Shown: positions 16,007-24,295, counted from the first letter of the stretch. The stretch is DNA of 64,000 nt from UBA11475 sp045655805 (GCA_045655805.1 JAZOPZ010000015.1:41761-105760); one strand, 5' to 3'. Made by a program: numbers and translations. Notes: generated by a model not told the origin, from the sequence alone.

Positions 16007-16431
16007 TAGTTAGAAAAATTGAACTTCACGATTTGGACGCTGTAGCAAAAATGACGGCTGAAAATTTTATCGATAGTTGGACTTTCGATATGATAAAAAG
16101 TTCATACCAAACGGAGGGCTTTTTGGGATTGATTGCCGAAGATAACGGCGAAATTTTAAGCGTTTGCTCTTTTGGTGGCGTGCTTGACGAGAGGGAACTT
16201 TACTTTGTCGTTACAAAGAAGTCTGCTCGTGGTATGGGTATTGCTAGAACTTTATTGCAAAAAGCATTTGACGCCCTATCTGCTGACGGTGTTAAAACTT
16301 GCTTTTTAGAAGTGCGAGAAAGTAATTCTTCAGCAATTAAACTATACAAATCGTTAGGATTTGTTAATATCGCTGAACGCAAAAATTATTACGGTATGGA
16401 AACCGCAATAATAATGCAAAAATCACTTTAA
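16003..16431 (+). CDS. rimI: Ribosomal-protein-alanine N-acetyltransferase RimI
   Basis: This is a GNAT-fold acetyltransferase of 142 residues; in the tsaE-tsaB-rimI context it corresponds to RimI, which acetylates the N-terminus of S18. The acetyl-CoA loop is KKSARGMGIARTLLQKAF, and the C-terminal CFLEVRESNSSAIKLYKSLG block contains the RimI-typical EVRxSNxxAxxLYxxxGF. It overlaps tsaB by 4 nt, showing translational coupling. Confidence 0.92.
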   Translation: MIVRKIELHDLDAVAKMTAENFIDSWTFDMIKSSYQTEGFLGLIAEDNGEILSVCSFGGVLDERELYFVVTKKSARGMGIARTLLQKAFDALSADGVKTCFLEVRESNSSAIKLYKSLGFVNIAERKNYYGMETAIIMQKSL

Positions 16432-16495
16432 TTAGGGGTGTAATATAGACTGTCAAAATGCTTTCAGTGCAAAAGAAAAACAAAGCGTACTATTT

Positions 16496-17179
16496 TTGCA
16501 TGGCTATTTGTCGGATAAAAACGCCTTTTTATATCAAATGCGATTTTTTGAAAAGTATTACGAGGTTCACGCCTTTGACTTTAAAGGGTTTGGCAACAAT
16601 AAGGGCATGGATTATCCCTACGCTTTAGACGACTATATTAACGAAACTAAAGAGTATATATACAAACACTCTTTAGGCAAGCCTTTCGTGGTGGCGCATA
16701 GTTTTGGCGCTCGTGTCGCAGTCAAGTTTGCAGGTGAACGGTATCGTGAAAATGAACCGTTTGCAAAACTGGTGCTTACGGGACCTGCAGGGCTAAAACC
16801 ACGATTTTCACTTAAAAAAGCCGTAAAAAGAAAGTTTTTTAAGTTGTTTAAGGGTGTTTTGTCTGACGATAAAAAACAAAGGTTTTATTCGCCTGACTAT
16901 AGGGCGCTATCGCCCGTGATGCGCCAAAGTTTTATAAAAATTGTTAACGAATATTTAGACGAGTACGCTAAAAATATTCAAATTCCAACGCTTATTTTGA
17001 TGGGTGAAAATGATACTGAAACACCACTTTATTATGGGCGCAAATATAACGCGTACATAAAGGGTAGTAGGCTTAAGGTTTTACAAAACGCAGGGCATTT
17101 TGCTTTCGTTGATAGACCGTACCTATTTTGTAGTGAAACCTTATCTTTTTTTACGGATAATTTAGGGGAAGATTTATGA
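16496..17179 (+). CDS. Alpha/beta-hydrolase fold protein
   Basis: The nucleophile elbow is AHSFGARVA (GxSxG variant HSFGA), the acid lies in LMGENDTETP, and the catalytic His in NAGHFAFVDRP, so the triad is complete. The given start, TTG 16496 (HGYLSDKNAF), is only the first conventional start codon: it would remove the VLFL strand that should precede the oxyanion HG. In-frame residues continue upstream to ATA at 16445, placed after AGGGGTGTA, giving MDCQNAFSAKEKQSVLFLHG. I suspect ATA 16445 is the true start, or a mutated ATG. One dispersed AACGGT repeat (16737-16762) is translated as ERYRENEPF. The substrate is unknown. The stop overlaps murF. Confidence 0.85.
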   Translation: MHGYLSDKNAFLYQMRFFEKYYEVHAFDFKGFGNNKGMDYPYALDDYINETKEYIYKHSLGKPFVVAHSFGARVAVKFAGERYRENEPFAKLVLTGPAGLKPRFSLKKAVKRKFFKLFKGVLSDDKKQRFYSPDYRALSPVMRQSFIKIVNEYLDEYAKNIQIPTLILMGENDTETPLYYGRKYNAYIKGSRLKVLQNAGHFAFVDRPYLFCSETLSFFTDNLGEDL

Positions 17180-18816
17180 ATATACAAGACTTTTACGCTA
17201 GTTTAATAATTGCCGGTGGGTATACTTTGCTTATGCTTTTTGCATCGGGCAAGTTTTTACTTGCGTTGCAACAACTTGGGTACCGTGGGCATAGATATTA
17301 CAGGTGGCTTTATAGTAAAAGAAATCCTTACCGTGCAAGAATAATGCTTTTATCTCTTTTATCTTTTTTGTGTTATACGGTTATAGGTATTACTTTTGTT
17401 GATATCGTGCCAGAGTGGCTTGCACCTTACTTTGGTTTTATAGCGCCTGTGTTTTTTATTTGCGCGTATATTCATACGGAAAGTAGCGTAAACGTAAAAA
17501 TCTCGCTCAAAATTACTCGCAGAATGCTCCGGCAAATTTTAACTTACGTTATCGTTTTGTTTGCGGTTATGCTTGGGGCTACTTGTTTTTTGACGGCGTT
17601 TAGTAATATTTTTGACGGCGCTGGTGGAAAGATTTTTGACGTGCTTAAGTTTTCGCTTTTATCGTTTATGCCTATGCTTGCGCCGTTGTTACTATTGGTG
17701 GCGTACGGTATAAATAGACCTTTTGAAAAGATAAATAATCGCCGTTATATTGAAATTACTCGTAAAAAGTTGGCGGAAAGTAATTTAATAAAAATTGGCA
17801 TTACGGGAAGTTTTGGCAAAACTTCGGTTAAAGAAATCTTATCGACTTTGCTTTCGGTAAAATTTAGGGTTTTGGCTACGCCTGCGTCCTACAATACACC
17901 ATTAGGCATAAGTTTGGCTATTAAAAAACTTGACGCCACGCACGACGTATTTATTGCTGAAATGGGCGCGCGTGAAGTTGGTGACATTAGCGAACTTTCA
18001 AAAATCGTTCAACCTAACATAGCCGTGCTTACGGGCGTTAATTCACAACACTTAGAAACTTTTAAGAATATTGATAACATCAAAAAAACCAAGTACGAAC
18101 TTTTTGAAAATCTTCCGTTAGACGGAAAAGCGTTTTTTGACGTGAGCAACCGATTAAGTAGTGAACTTTCGCAGAAGTTTAACGGTGAAAAGTATTTAGC
18201 AAACGGCAACGGTGAACTTTTATCGGCGCTCGATATTAAAACAACTTCCGACGGTACGACTTTTAAAATTACCGATGGTAAAGAAGTTGTTCAATGTGTA
18301 ACTACGCTTATCGGTAAACACTCGGTAAACAATATTATGCTGTCGGCGACGGTGGCGTATAAAGTGGGACTATCCCTTTCTGAAATCGCTTGTGGTATTA
18401 CTCGTTTGCACAGCGTTAAACATCGTCTTGAAGTATTGCCGAATAACAAGGGTGTAACGCTTATAGACGACAGTTATAACTCTAATACCGACGGCTTTTT
18501 ATGCGCTCTTGATACTATTGCGCAGTTTGACGGTAGAAAAATTGTCGTAACGCCTGGTATAGTAGAACTTGGGCACGATCAATATCAAACTAATTACGAA
18601 ATTGGTAAAAAACTCGCAACTTCCTGTGATAAACTCGTAATTTCGGCAAAGCATAATGCAGAGGCGATTATAAACGGGTTTGTTGACGAAGGTGGCAATA
18701 AGGAAAATATTGCATACAAACCAAACTTTATCGACGCTAAAAAGTTTGTGAGTGAAATTTTGCAAGCAGGCGATATCGTTTTGTTTGAAAATGACTTGCC
18801 TGACATTTATAACTAA
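17176..18816 (+). CDS. murF: MurF-like UDP-MurNAc-tripeptide--D-Ala-D-Ala ligase with N-terminal membrane domain
   Basis: Residues about 195-546 form a Mur ligase: the ATP loop ITGSFGKTSVKEIL, NTPLGISLAI, EMGAREVGDI, LTGVNSQHLETF, HSVNNIMLSATVA and DDSYNSNTDGFL, the last being a hallmark of MurF. It would add D-Ala-D-Ala to the peptidoglycan precursor. The first 190 residues are unusual, with about five membrane helices (for example RIMLLSLLSFLCYTVIGITF and PMLAPLLLLVAYG). Ordinary MurF is soluble and about 450 aa. The next gene is ddl, which makes D-Ala-D-Ala, a logical partner. It could instead be a MurF-like ligase with a different cell-wall role. It overlaps the hydrolase gene by 4 nt. 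Confidence 0.85.
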   Translation: MNIQDFYASLIIAGGYTLLMLFASGKFLLALQQLGYRGHRYYRWLYSKRNPYRARIMLLSLLSFLCYTVIGITFVDIVPEWLAPYFGFIAPVFFICAYIHTESSVNVKISLKITRRMLRQILTYVIVLFAVMLGATCFLTAFSNIFDGAGGKIFDVLKFSLLSFMPMLAPLLLLVAYGINRPFEKINNRRYIEITRKKLAESNLIKIGITGSFGKTSVKEILSTLLSVKFRVLATPASYNTPLGISLAIKKLDATHDVFIAEMGAREVGDISELSKIVQPNIAVLTGVNSQHLETFKNIDNIKKTKYELFENLPLDGKAFFDVSNRLSSELSQKFNGEKYLANGNGELLSALDIKTTSDGTTFKITDGKEVVQCVTTLIGKHSVNNIMLSATVAYKVGLSLSEIACGITRLHSVKHRLEVLPNNKGVTLIDDSYNSNTDGFLCALDTIAQFDGRKIVVTPGIVELGHDQYQTNYEIGKKLATSCDKLVISAKHNAEAIINGFVDEGGNKENIAYKPNFIDAKKFVSEILQAGDIVLFENDLPDIYN

Positions 18817-18856
18817 TTTGTCTATACGATAACTAAAAACTAAAGATAAAATTTTT

Positions 18857-18894
18857 AAAGCACCAAAGTGAGCAAAAAAACGGAGGTGCTTTTT
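18857..18894 (+). promoter_or_regulatory. Hairpin sequestering the ddl ribosome-binding site
   Basis: AAAGCACC at 18857-18864 pairs with GGTGCTTT at 18885-18892, followed by TT. The 3' arm contains part of the GGAGGTGC ribosome-binding site of ddl, so the structure may act as a translational switch or a weak terminator. Confidence 0.5.
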
Positions 18895-18897
18895 ATT

Positions 18898-20001
18898 ATG
18901 GAAAATATTGCAGTAATTTTTGGTGGTCGTTCGTGCGAGAGAGAAGTTTCCGTCATCACGGGCGTAACTTGTTTAAATGCGTTAGATAAAAAACGGTATA
19001 ACGCCGTACCTATTTATCTTTCGGCGGATAATATCGCCTACACGGGCGACAGCCTTGCCGATTTGGATTTTTACAAGAGTTTTTCGGCGGAAAGTTTAAA
19101 TCAGGTTGTTTTGCTTTTTAGCGACCGAACTCTCTACATAAAAAGGAAAAACAAGTTAAAACCATATTTAAAAATTGATAGCGCTATAAATTGTTGTCAC
19201 GGTGGCTTGGGTGAAAACGGTTCACTTGCAGGGATTATGGCGTTTTCGGGGATACCGTTTGTTTCACCGTCGGTTTTTGCTGGCTCTTTAACTATGGATA
19301 AACTTCAAACCAAGCAAAGACTTGCTGGAAAGGCTAATTTTGCACGGCATATAGCCGTTAACAGTGGCGATAGCGTCGGTCAATGCGCAATGAGTGCTGA
19401 AGAACTTTTCGGTTATCCTATGCTTGTAAAACCAAACTCTTTAGGTTCAAGCATAGGTGTTAAGGTGGTAAAAGATTTGCGCTCTTTGACCGTTGCCGTG
19501 ATGAACGCTTTGCGTTATGACGATTGCGTTTTGATTGAAGAATTTTTACAAGGGGCTACCGAAATTAACTGCGCCGTTTATAAAAACGCCGACAAGATTA
19601 TGGTTTCAGAGTGCGAAAAACCCTTGCCAAAAACCGAGTTTTTAACTTTTAGGGATAAGTATTCGGACGGCGAAAGAGAATTTCCAGCAAAGATACCTAA
19701 AAGAATTGCCGACAAAATAAAGTCCGTTACGGCTGAAATTTACAAAACTCTTGCAACGAGTGGGGTTATGCGTTTTGATTATCTAGTCGTCGGTTCTAAA
19801 GTCTATCTTAATGAGATAAATTCCGTGCCTGGTTCGCTGTCTTACTATTTATTCGGTAATGAGCCTAGCGTGTTTACGGAACTTTTAACGGAGTGGGTAG
19901 AAACAGCAAAAACTTGTAATAATCGTAAAAACAGTTTGGTTACTGATTTTTCGGGTGGGATATTGTCTTCGCTTCACGGTAAGGGAGCAAAACACAAATA
20001 A
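18898..20001 (+). CDS. ddl: D-alanine--D-alanine ligase
   Basis: This ATP-grasp enzyme joins two D-Ala for peptidoglycan. It opens MENIAVIFGGRSCEREVSVITG (the GGxSxEREVS-type block; written here over the first 22 residues as ENIAVIFGG and CEREVSVITG). The ATP-binding blocks are MLVKPNSLGSSIGVKV and LIEEFLQGATEI, and the Mg/omega-loop block is VYLNEINSVPGSLSYYLF. I chose ATG 18898 with GGAGGTGC upstream rather than the in-frame GTG at 18868. At 367 aa it is normal length. It directly follows the murF-like gene. Confidence 0.92.
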   Translation: MENIAVIFGGRSCEREVSVITGVTCLNALDKKRYNAVPIYLSADNIAYTGDSLADLDFYKSFSAESLNQVVLLFSDRTLYIKRKNKLKPYLKIDSAINCCHGGLGENGSLAGIMAFSGIPFVSPSVFAGSLTMDKLQTKQRLAGKANFARHIAVNSGDSVGQCAMSAEELFGYPMLVKPNSLGSSIGVKVVKDLRSLTVAVMNALRYDDCVLIEEFLQGATEINCAVYKNADKIMVSECEKPLPKTEFLTFRDKYSDGEREFPAKIPKRIADKIKSVTAEIYKTLATSGVMRFDYLVVGSKVYLNEINSVPGSLSYYLFGNEPSVFTELLTEWVETAKTCNNRKNSLVTDFSGGILSSLHGKGAKHK

Positions 20002-20106
20002 CGGCAATAATTGATAAATTCCGATTAAAAATAACGGTAAAATGAGTAATATTAAGCGCAGTCGATACATATATTTTTCCTGTAATACAACTTGCAGGGG
20101 GAAATT

Positions 20107-20964
20107 ATGAACGATAACGAACAAATAAATTACGCCGATATGATTGAAATACCCGTCAATACTTGCACGGTAACGAGTATGCCTGCGCCAAAAAAGCGCA
20201 CTCGCAAGAAAAAACCGTCGGCTGAAGAAATTAAAAGCGTCGTCATTGCGCAAGTAAACGACAGTTTGTCAGCAACCGAAAAAGAGGATCAGCCTACTCA
20301 AAGTAGTCAAGAAGAAGTCGCTGATTTTTTAAATTCAGTAGTTGCGAAAAATACTTCTACGGTAAGCGAAAACGACTTTGAATTAGAAGAACCCGAAACT
20401 AGTAAAAAGTCCGTTTTACCAAAGGTTAGGGGCGGAGTGTTCTCGCTTAAAAAGAGAATTATTATAGGCGTAGTTGCCGTGGTGGTGCTGGCAGTTGCAA
20501 CGCTCGGCGCAGGAATTTTAACGGACAGTTTAGGACTAACCGCGTATTTTGGCGAAGTTTTTGCTCCCGTTCAACAAACGGTTAAAGAATACGACGATTA
20601 TCAAGCAGGGTTGCCGTGCCTTATGCCGTCTGCAATTACAGTTGATAACGGCGTTATGAGCGTTGCTAACAAAGGCTCGGTTTATTCCTCTACCGACGGC
20701 ACGGTAAGTAAGGTCGTTTTCGCTGACGGTAAGTATTCGCTTGAGATTACTCACGGCGAAGATTTTAGGACGGTGATTGAAGGTTTGGACTATTCGTATG
20801 TGGCTGAAGGCGACGGCGTTTACGGTAAAATCCCAGTAGGTTACAGTCTTGGCGAAGGTTATACCGTTTGCTTGTATTCTTCGGAAGGACTTATTACTGA
20901 TTACGACATTTCGGGTGGAACGGTATCGTGGAACGCTACCACGAGTGATAATTCGCCTGCCTAA
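20107..20964 (+). CDS. SpoIVFA-like protein with degenerate LytM/M23 domain
   Basis: A long charged cytoplasmic N-terminus (KKRTRKKKPSAEE) precedes a membrane helix at about 117-140 (IIIGVVAVVVLAVATLGAGI). The C-terminal domain follows the M23/LytM strand pattern (GSVYSSTDGTVSKVVF, YSLEITHGEDFRTVIEGL, GDGVYGKIPVGYSLGEG) but lacks the usual HxH zinc ligands, so it is probably not a peptidase. In Bacillus, SpoIVFA has this architecture and regulates the SpoIVFB protease; here the next gene, overlapping by 1 nt, encodes a SpoIVFB-like protease. The assignment rests on architecture plus synteny. ATG 20107 follows GCAGGGGGAAATT. Confidence 0.7.
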   Translation: MNDNEQINYADMIEIPVNTCTVTSMPAPKKRTRKKKPSAEEIKSVVIAQVNDSLSATEKEDQPTQSSQEEVADFLNSVVAKNTSTVSENDFELEEPETSKKSVLPKVRGGVFSLKKRIIIGVVAVVVLAVATLGAGILTDSLGLTAYFGEVFAPVQQTVKEYDDYQAGLPCLMPSAITVDNGVMSVANKGSVYSSTDGTVSKVVFADGKYSLEITHGEDFRTVIEGLDYSYVAEGDGVYGKIPVGYSLGEGYTVCLYSSEGLITDYDISGGTVSWNATTSDNSPA

Positions 20965-21899
20965 TGAACGGATATTTTAAGTTAAAAAATAAGTTGACGA
21001 AAGGGGTTGCTGATAGAAAAGATAATTTTAACTTTTCTCTGCACCCCCTCTTTTTTGCGTTTGGTATTTATTACGCTATATGCGGTAGGTTTTTACAGTT
21101 TGCCGTCTGTACTTTGTCTGCGCTTTTTCACGAACTAGGTCACGCTTTCGTTGCAGTTGGTAACGGGTATTCGCTAGCAAATTTATCGCTTATGCCTTAC
21201 GGTGCAACTATATCGGGCGACTTTGACGGTTTGCGTTTTAAGGATGAGTTTGCAATACTTTTAGCAGGCCCGTTAACGAGCGTGCTTATTGCCGTTTTGA
21301 CTACTGCGCTTTGGTGGTTTTTTCCGCAAAGTTATCCTTACACTCAAGTCTTATTCGAAAGCAATTTGGCGCTCGGCTTAATCAATTTATTGCCTGCAAA
21401 ACCACTTGACGGTGGAAGGATTTTATCGGCGTGTTTTAACGAGTGTTTTGGCAAAAATGGAGAGTGGCTTTTTAAGGTTACCGGTTTTTCTATCGCTCTT
21501 TTTTTGTTTACGGCTTTTATCGTGGTTTGCTTTAAAGCGACGACTTTTGCAGAGATTAATTTTTCGCTATTATTTTTTGCATCTTTTATCGTGGTCGGTG
21601 CTTTTAATAAATCGGATAAAAAGACCTATCAAAAGGTGTTTTCTGGACTTTCTAAAAAGGCACTTTTAAGGGGCGTCGAAGTAAAAAGATGTGCCGTTCT
21701 ACCCGAAACGAGCATAAAAAGAGTGGTTGCGTTGCTAGATAAAAATAAGTTTAACGAAGTAGTTATTCTTGGTAAAAACGCCGTTATAACTCAATTAGAT
21801 TTAGATAAAAACCTTTCGGATTGCCCCATTTATGCAACGGTTGGTGAATGTTGCGATTATTTATTAGGAAAAAGCGAAAAAATTGTTTACAGCGATTGA
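20964..21899 (+). CDS. SpoIVFB-like M50 intramembrane metalloprotease
   Basis: Zinc ligands are in ALFHELGHAFVAV (HExxH), and the third ligand is in LLPAKPLDGGRIL (the DGGR block of site-2 proteases). Several membrane helices surround them. The last 90 residues look like a CBS-type domain (ETSIKRVVALLDKNKFNEVV), as in SpoIVFB, which in Bacillus cleaves pro-sigma-K during sporulation. The start codon overlaps the stop of the SpoIVFA-like gene. A general site-2 protease is encoded separately at 43617, which supports a specialised role here. Whether the organism sporulates is not shown by this window. Confidence 0.8.
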   Translation: MNGYFKLKNKLTKGVADRKDNFNFSLHPLFFAFGIYYAICGRFLQFAVCTLSALFHELGHAFVAVGNGYSLANLSLMPYGATISGDFDGLRFKDEFAILLAGPLTSVLIAVLTTALWWFFPQSYPYTQVLFESNLALGLINLLPAKPLDGGRILSACFNECFGKNGEWLFKVTGFSIALFLFTAFIVVCFKATTFAEINFSLLFFASFIVVGAFNKSDKKTYQKVFSGLSKKALLRGVEVKRCAVLPETSIKRVVALLDKNKFNEVVILGKNAVITQLDLDKNLSDCPIYATVGECCDYLLGKSEKIVYSD

Positions 21900-21945
21900 A
21901 AATCGTAGTTAAATGTGCTAAAATATTTGAGTAAAGGAGTTTGCT

Positions 21946-22479
21946 ATGGAATTTTTAGAAGTTGTAAAACAAAGACAAAGTTGTCGTAAGTATTCGGGCG
22001 AGCCCGTTTCGCGTGATGACCTTGAAAAAATCATTAGCGGGGCAATTTTAGCGCCGTCTGCGTGTAATTCACAACCTTGGGCGTTTACGGCGGTTTATTC
22101 GCAAGATAAGGTTAAAGAAGTTGCTACGGCGTGCAAAAAGTTTGGGTTTAATAAATTCGTAGACAAGGTGGGAGCGTTTATCGTTATTGAACAGCGTGAA
22201 CCAAAGTTGTTAGAAGGAGTTACTAAAGTTTTAGGTAGCCGTTATTTTGCCGACAACGACATTGGTATCGTTACGGCTTTTATAACTTTATGTGCAAGGG
22301 ATTTGGGTTTTGGTACTTGCATTATGGGGATGTTTGATAAAGAAGCGATAAAAAAGTCACTTTCGTTGCCTGAAAAAACTGAACTTAAGTTGGTAATCGC
22401 GGTTGGTAAACCATCAGAGGATGACTTTTTGCGTGAAAAATCGCGTAAATCGGTTGATCAAGTTACAAAATTTATTTAA
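21946..22479 (+). CDS. Nitroreductase-family FMN oxidoreductase
   Basis: This 177-residue flavoprotein has the family's N-terminal RQSCRKYSGEPVSRDDLEKI block, APSACNSQPWAF for FMN/substrate contacts, and a FGTCIMGMFDKEAIK C-terminal block ending in an AVGKPSE strand. It would reduce quinones, nitro-compounds or similar substrates with NAD(P)H; the physiological substrate cannot be read. The ATG follows GTAAAGGAGTTTGCT. It stands alone, closed by the terminator at 22509. Confidence 0.88.
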   Translation: MEFLEVVKQRQSCRKYSGEPVSRDDLEKIISGAILAPSACNSQPWAFTAVYSQDKVKEVATACKKFGFNKFVDKVGAFIVIEQREPKLLEGVTKVLGSRYFADNDIGIVTAFITLCARDLGFGTCIMGMFDKEAIKKSLSLPEKTELKLVIAVGKPSEDDFLREKSRKSVDQVTKFI

Positions 22480-22508
22480 TCGCCGTAAATTAATTGTGTA
22501 AAAATAGG

Positions 22509-22544
22509 CGCGCACACACTAAATCTTGTGTGCGCGTTATATTT
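22509..22544 (+). terminator. Intrinsic terminator
   Basis: GCGCGCACACAC / GTGTGTGCGCG-type stem (CGCGCACACA with TGTGTGCGCG), then TTATATTT. Confidence 0.75.
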
Positions 22545-22598
22545 ATATAAAAAAGTAATGAAAAAATTGAAAAAAGCAGTAAAAACTCGTTAAAATCC

Positions 22599-22627
22599 TT
22601 GACAAACAAAAGTACATTTGTTAGAAT
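22599..22627 (+). promoter_or_regulatory. Sigma-A promoter of rpmG-secE-nusG
   Basis: TTGACA at 22599-22604, 17-bp spacer, TAGAAT at 22622-22627. Confidence 0.85.
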
Positions 22628-22684
22628 TGAAAAGCACTCTGGCTTCGGCGGGGTGTAATTTTTTGGAATTCAGAAGGTGAAATC

Positions 22685-22849
22685 ATGGCTGCAAAAGGCG
22701 CAAGAAACAAAATCACATTAGTTTGTACCGAATGTAAACAAAGAAACTACGATACGTTCAAGAATAAGAAAAACGACCCTGACAGAATCGAAATTAAAAA
22801 GTACTGCAAATTCTGTAAAAAACATACCGCTCATAAGGAAAGCAAATAA
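22685..22849 (+). CDS. rpmG: 50S ribosomal protein L33
   Basis: A 54-codon gene with the sequence MAAKGARNKITLVCTECKQ continuing to KKYCKFCKKHTAHKESK. It has the two CxxC pairs (CTEC, CKFC) of the zinc-binding L33 form. The length is typical. The ribosome-binding site is AGAAGGTGAAATC. It is followed by secE and nusG, the common rpmG-secE-nusG-rplK-rplA order. Confidence 0.97.
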   Translation: MAAKGARNKITLVCTECKQRNYDTFKNKKNDPDRIEIKKYCKFCKKHTAHKESK

Positions 22850-22894
22850 GGTTAGTTTTTTTGCAAGCGGTTGCAAAATTGCGGGGGTATTATA

Positions 22895-23188
22895 ATGGAA
22901 GACAACAAGAAGTTATCGGCTGAAAGCGTAAACGCAAATTCTAAAGCAGACGCTATTAAAGCAAACGATAAAAAGAAGAGCAAGAAAAAAGGCAACGGCT
23001 TTTTTGCTAAAATTGGCAGAAAGTTAAAGGAAATGTGGTCTGAACTTAAATCAGTTTCTTGGCCAACTTTTCCAAAGGTTGTTAAACAAACGGGCGTCGT
23101 TATCGCGGTAGTGCTCGTATTTTTAGTGTGCATTTCATTATTCGATTGGCCACTTTCTATCGCACTTCGTTGGTTAACCGGTAATTAA
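22895..23188 (+). CDS. secE: Preprotein translocase subunit SecE
   Basis: SecE clamps SecY in the protein-export channel. The protein has a Lys-rich cytoplasmic N-terminus, the conserved amphipathic helix EMWSELKSVSWPTFPKVVKQ, and one membrane helix (VVIAVVLVFLVCISLFDW). At 97 residues it is a single-helix SecE typical of Gram-positives with an extended N-tail. I chose ATG 22895 after GCGGGGGTATTATA; the ORF also opens at 22871 by an unlikely TTG. Confidence 0.95.
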   Translation: MEDNKKLSAESVNANSKADAIKANDKKKSKKKGNGFFAKIGRKLKEMWSELKSVSWPTFPKVVKQTGVVIAVVLVFLVCISLFDWPLSIALRWLTGN

Positions 23189-23197
23189 GGAGCAAGT

Positions 23198-23779
23198 ATG
23201 TCGCAAGAAGTTAAATCACAAGACCTTAAGTGGTACGTTATCCATACCTATTCGGCATACGAAGCAATGGTAAAAGCAAACCTTGAAAAGATTATTGAAA
23301 ACAATAACCTTCAAGACAAGATTTGTGAAATATCTATTCCTACCGAAGAAACGATGGAAGAAAAGGCAAACGGCAAAAAGAAGATTTTTGAAAGGAAAAA
23401 GTTTCCTTGCTACATCTTTTTGAAGATGCACTTTACCAACGATTTGTGGTATCTTATAACTAACATCACTGGTGTAACGGGTTTCGTAGGCCCACAAGGT
23501 AGACCAATGCCTCTTACTAACGACGAGGTTTTGCGTTTAGGACTTGAAAAAATCGCTATTGACGTTGATTTCGTTGTTGGTGACGAAGTTAAGATTATTA
23601 CCGGTCCACTTGAATCGTTCTCTGGTAAAATTGTTTCTATGAACGACGAAACTCAAAAATTAAAAGCAAGCGTAGAAATGTTCGGTAGGGTAACCGAAGT
23701 TGAACTCGACTACGTTCAAGTTAAAAAGATTTCCGTTGTGGTTGAACAACCTGCGGAAGAAAACAGTCAAGAACAGTAA
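23198..23779 (+). CDS. nusG: Transcription elongation/antitermination factor NusG
   Basis: NusG binds RNA polymerase and links it to Rho or ribosomes. The NGN domain starts KWYVIHTYSAYEAMVKANL, includes PCYIFLKMHF and NITGVTGFVGPQGRPMPL, and the C-terminal KOW domain is GDEVKIITGPLESFSGKIV. The insertion KANGKKKIFERKKF is normal for Bacillota. At 193 aa it is full length. It lies 9 nt after secE. Confidence 0.97.
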   Translation: MSQEVKSQDLKWYVIHTYSAYEAMVKANLEKIIENNNLQDKICEISIPTEETMEEKANGKKKIFERKKFPCYIFLKMHFTNDLWYLITNITGVTGFVGPQGRPMPLTNDEVLRLGLEKIAIDVDFVVGDEVKIITGPLESFSGKIVSMNDETQKLKASVEMFGRVTEVELDYVQVKKISVVVEQPAEENSQEQ

Positions 23780-23800
23780 TATATATTATTGTTTAAATAA

Positions 23801-23850
23801 GTGGGAGTAACGTCAAATAATATTTAAAGCGGACGTTACGTTATAACCAC
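23801..23850 (+). promoter_or_regulatory. L1-type ribosomal leader before rplK
   Basis: GTGGGA, then the 8-bp stem GTAACGTC/GACGTTAC, then GTTATAA-CCAC. The GTGGGA...CCAC frame recurs before rplA (24310), matching an L1-binding mRNA mimic of 23S rRNA. Confidence 0.6.
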
Positions 23851-23869
23851 ATAATTGGAGGAAGGAAAA

Positions 23870-24295
23870 ATGGCAAAGAAAGTTACTGCGATTGTAAAAC
23901 TGCAATTACCAGCTGGTAAGGCAACTCCGGGCCCTCCTGTGGGTTCGACTTTAGGTCCTCACGGTATTAACATCCCTGGTTTTACAAAAGAATTTAACGC
24001 AAAAACTCAAGACCAAGCAGGTTTGATTATTCCGGTTGTAATGACCATTTATCAAGACCGTTCATTCACGTTCGTATTAAAGACGCCACCGGCAGCAGTT
24101 CTTATTAAAAAGGCTTGCGGTCTTAACAGCGGTTCGGCTGCGCCTAACAAGACGAAGGTTGCAAAGATTACGAAGGCTCAAGTTGAAGAAATTGCTAAAA
24201 CTAAGATGCCTGACCTTAACGCACACGACCTCGACGCTGCTATGAGCATGATTGCTGGTACAGCAAGAAGTATGGGTGTTGAAGTAGTAGACTAA
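23870..24295 (+). CDS. rplK: 50S ribosomal protein L11
   Basis: The 141-residue protein forms part of the GTPase-associated centre. Signature: KLQLPAGKATPGPPVGSTLG near the N-terminus and the C-terminal RNA-binding domain ending IAGTARSMGVEVVD. I chose ATG 23870 (MAKKVTAIV) with GGAGGAAGGAAAA upstream; an earlier in-frame TTG at 23855 precedes that ribosome-binding site. An L1-type leader lies upstream. Confidence 0.98.
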   Translation: MAKKVTAIVKLQLPAGKATPGPPVGSTLGPHGINIPGFTKEFNAKTQDQAGLIIPVVMTIYQDRSFTFVLKTPPAAVLIKKACGLNSGSAAPNKTKVAKITKAQVEEIAKTKMPDLNAHDLDAAMSMIAGTARSMGVEVVD

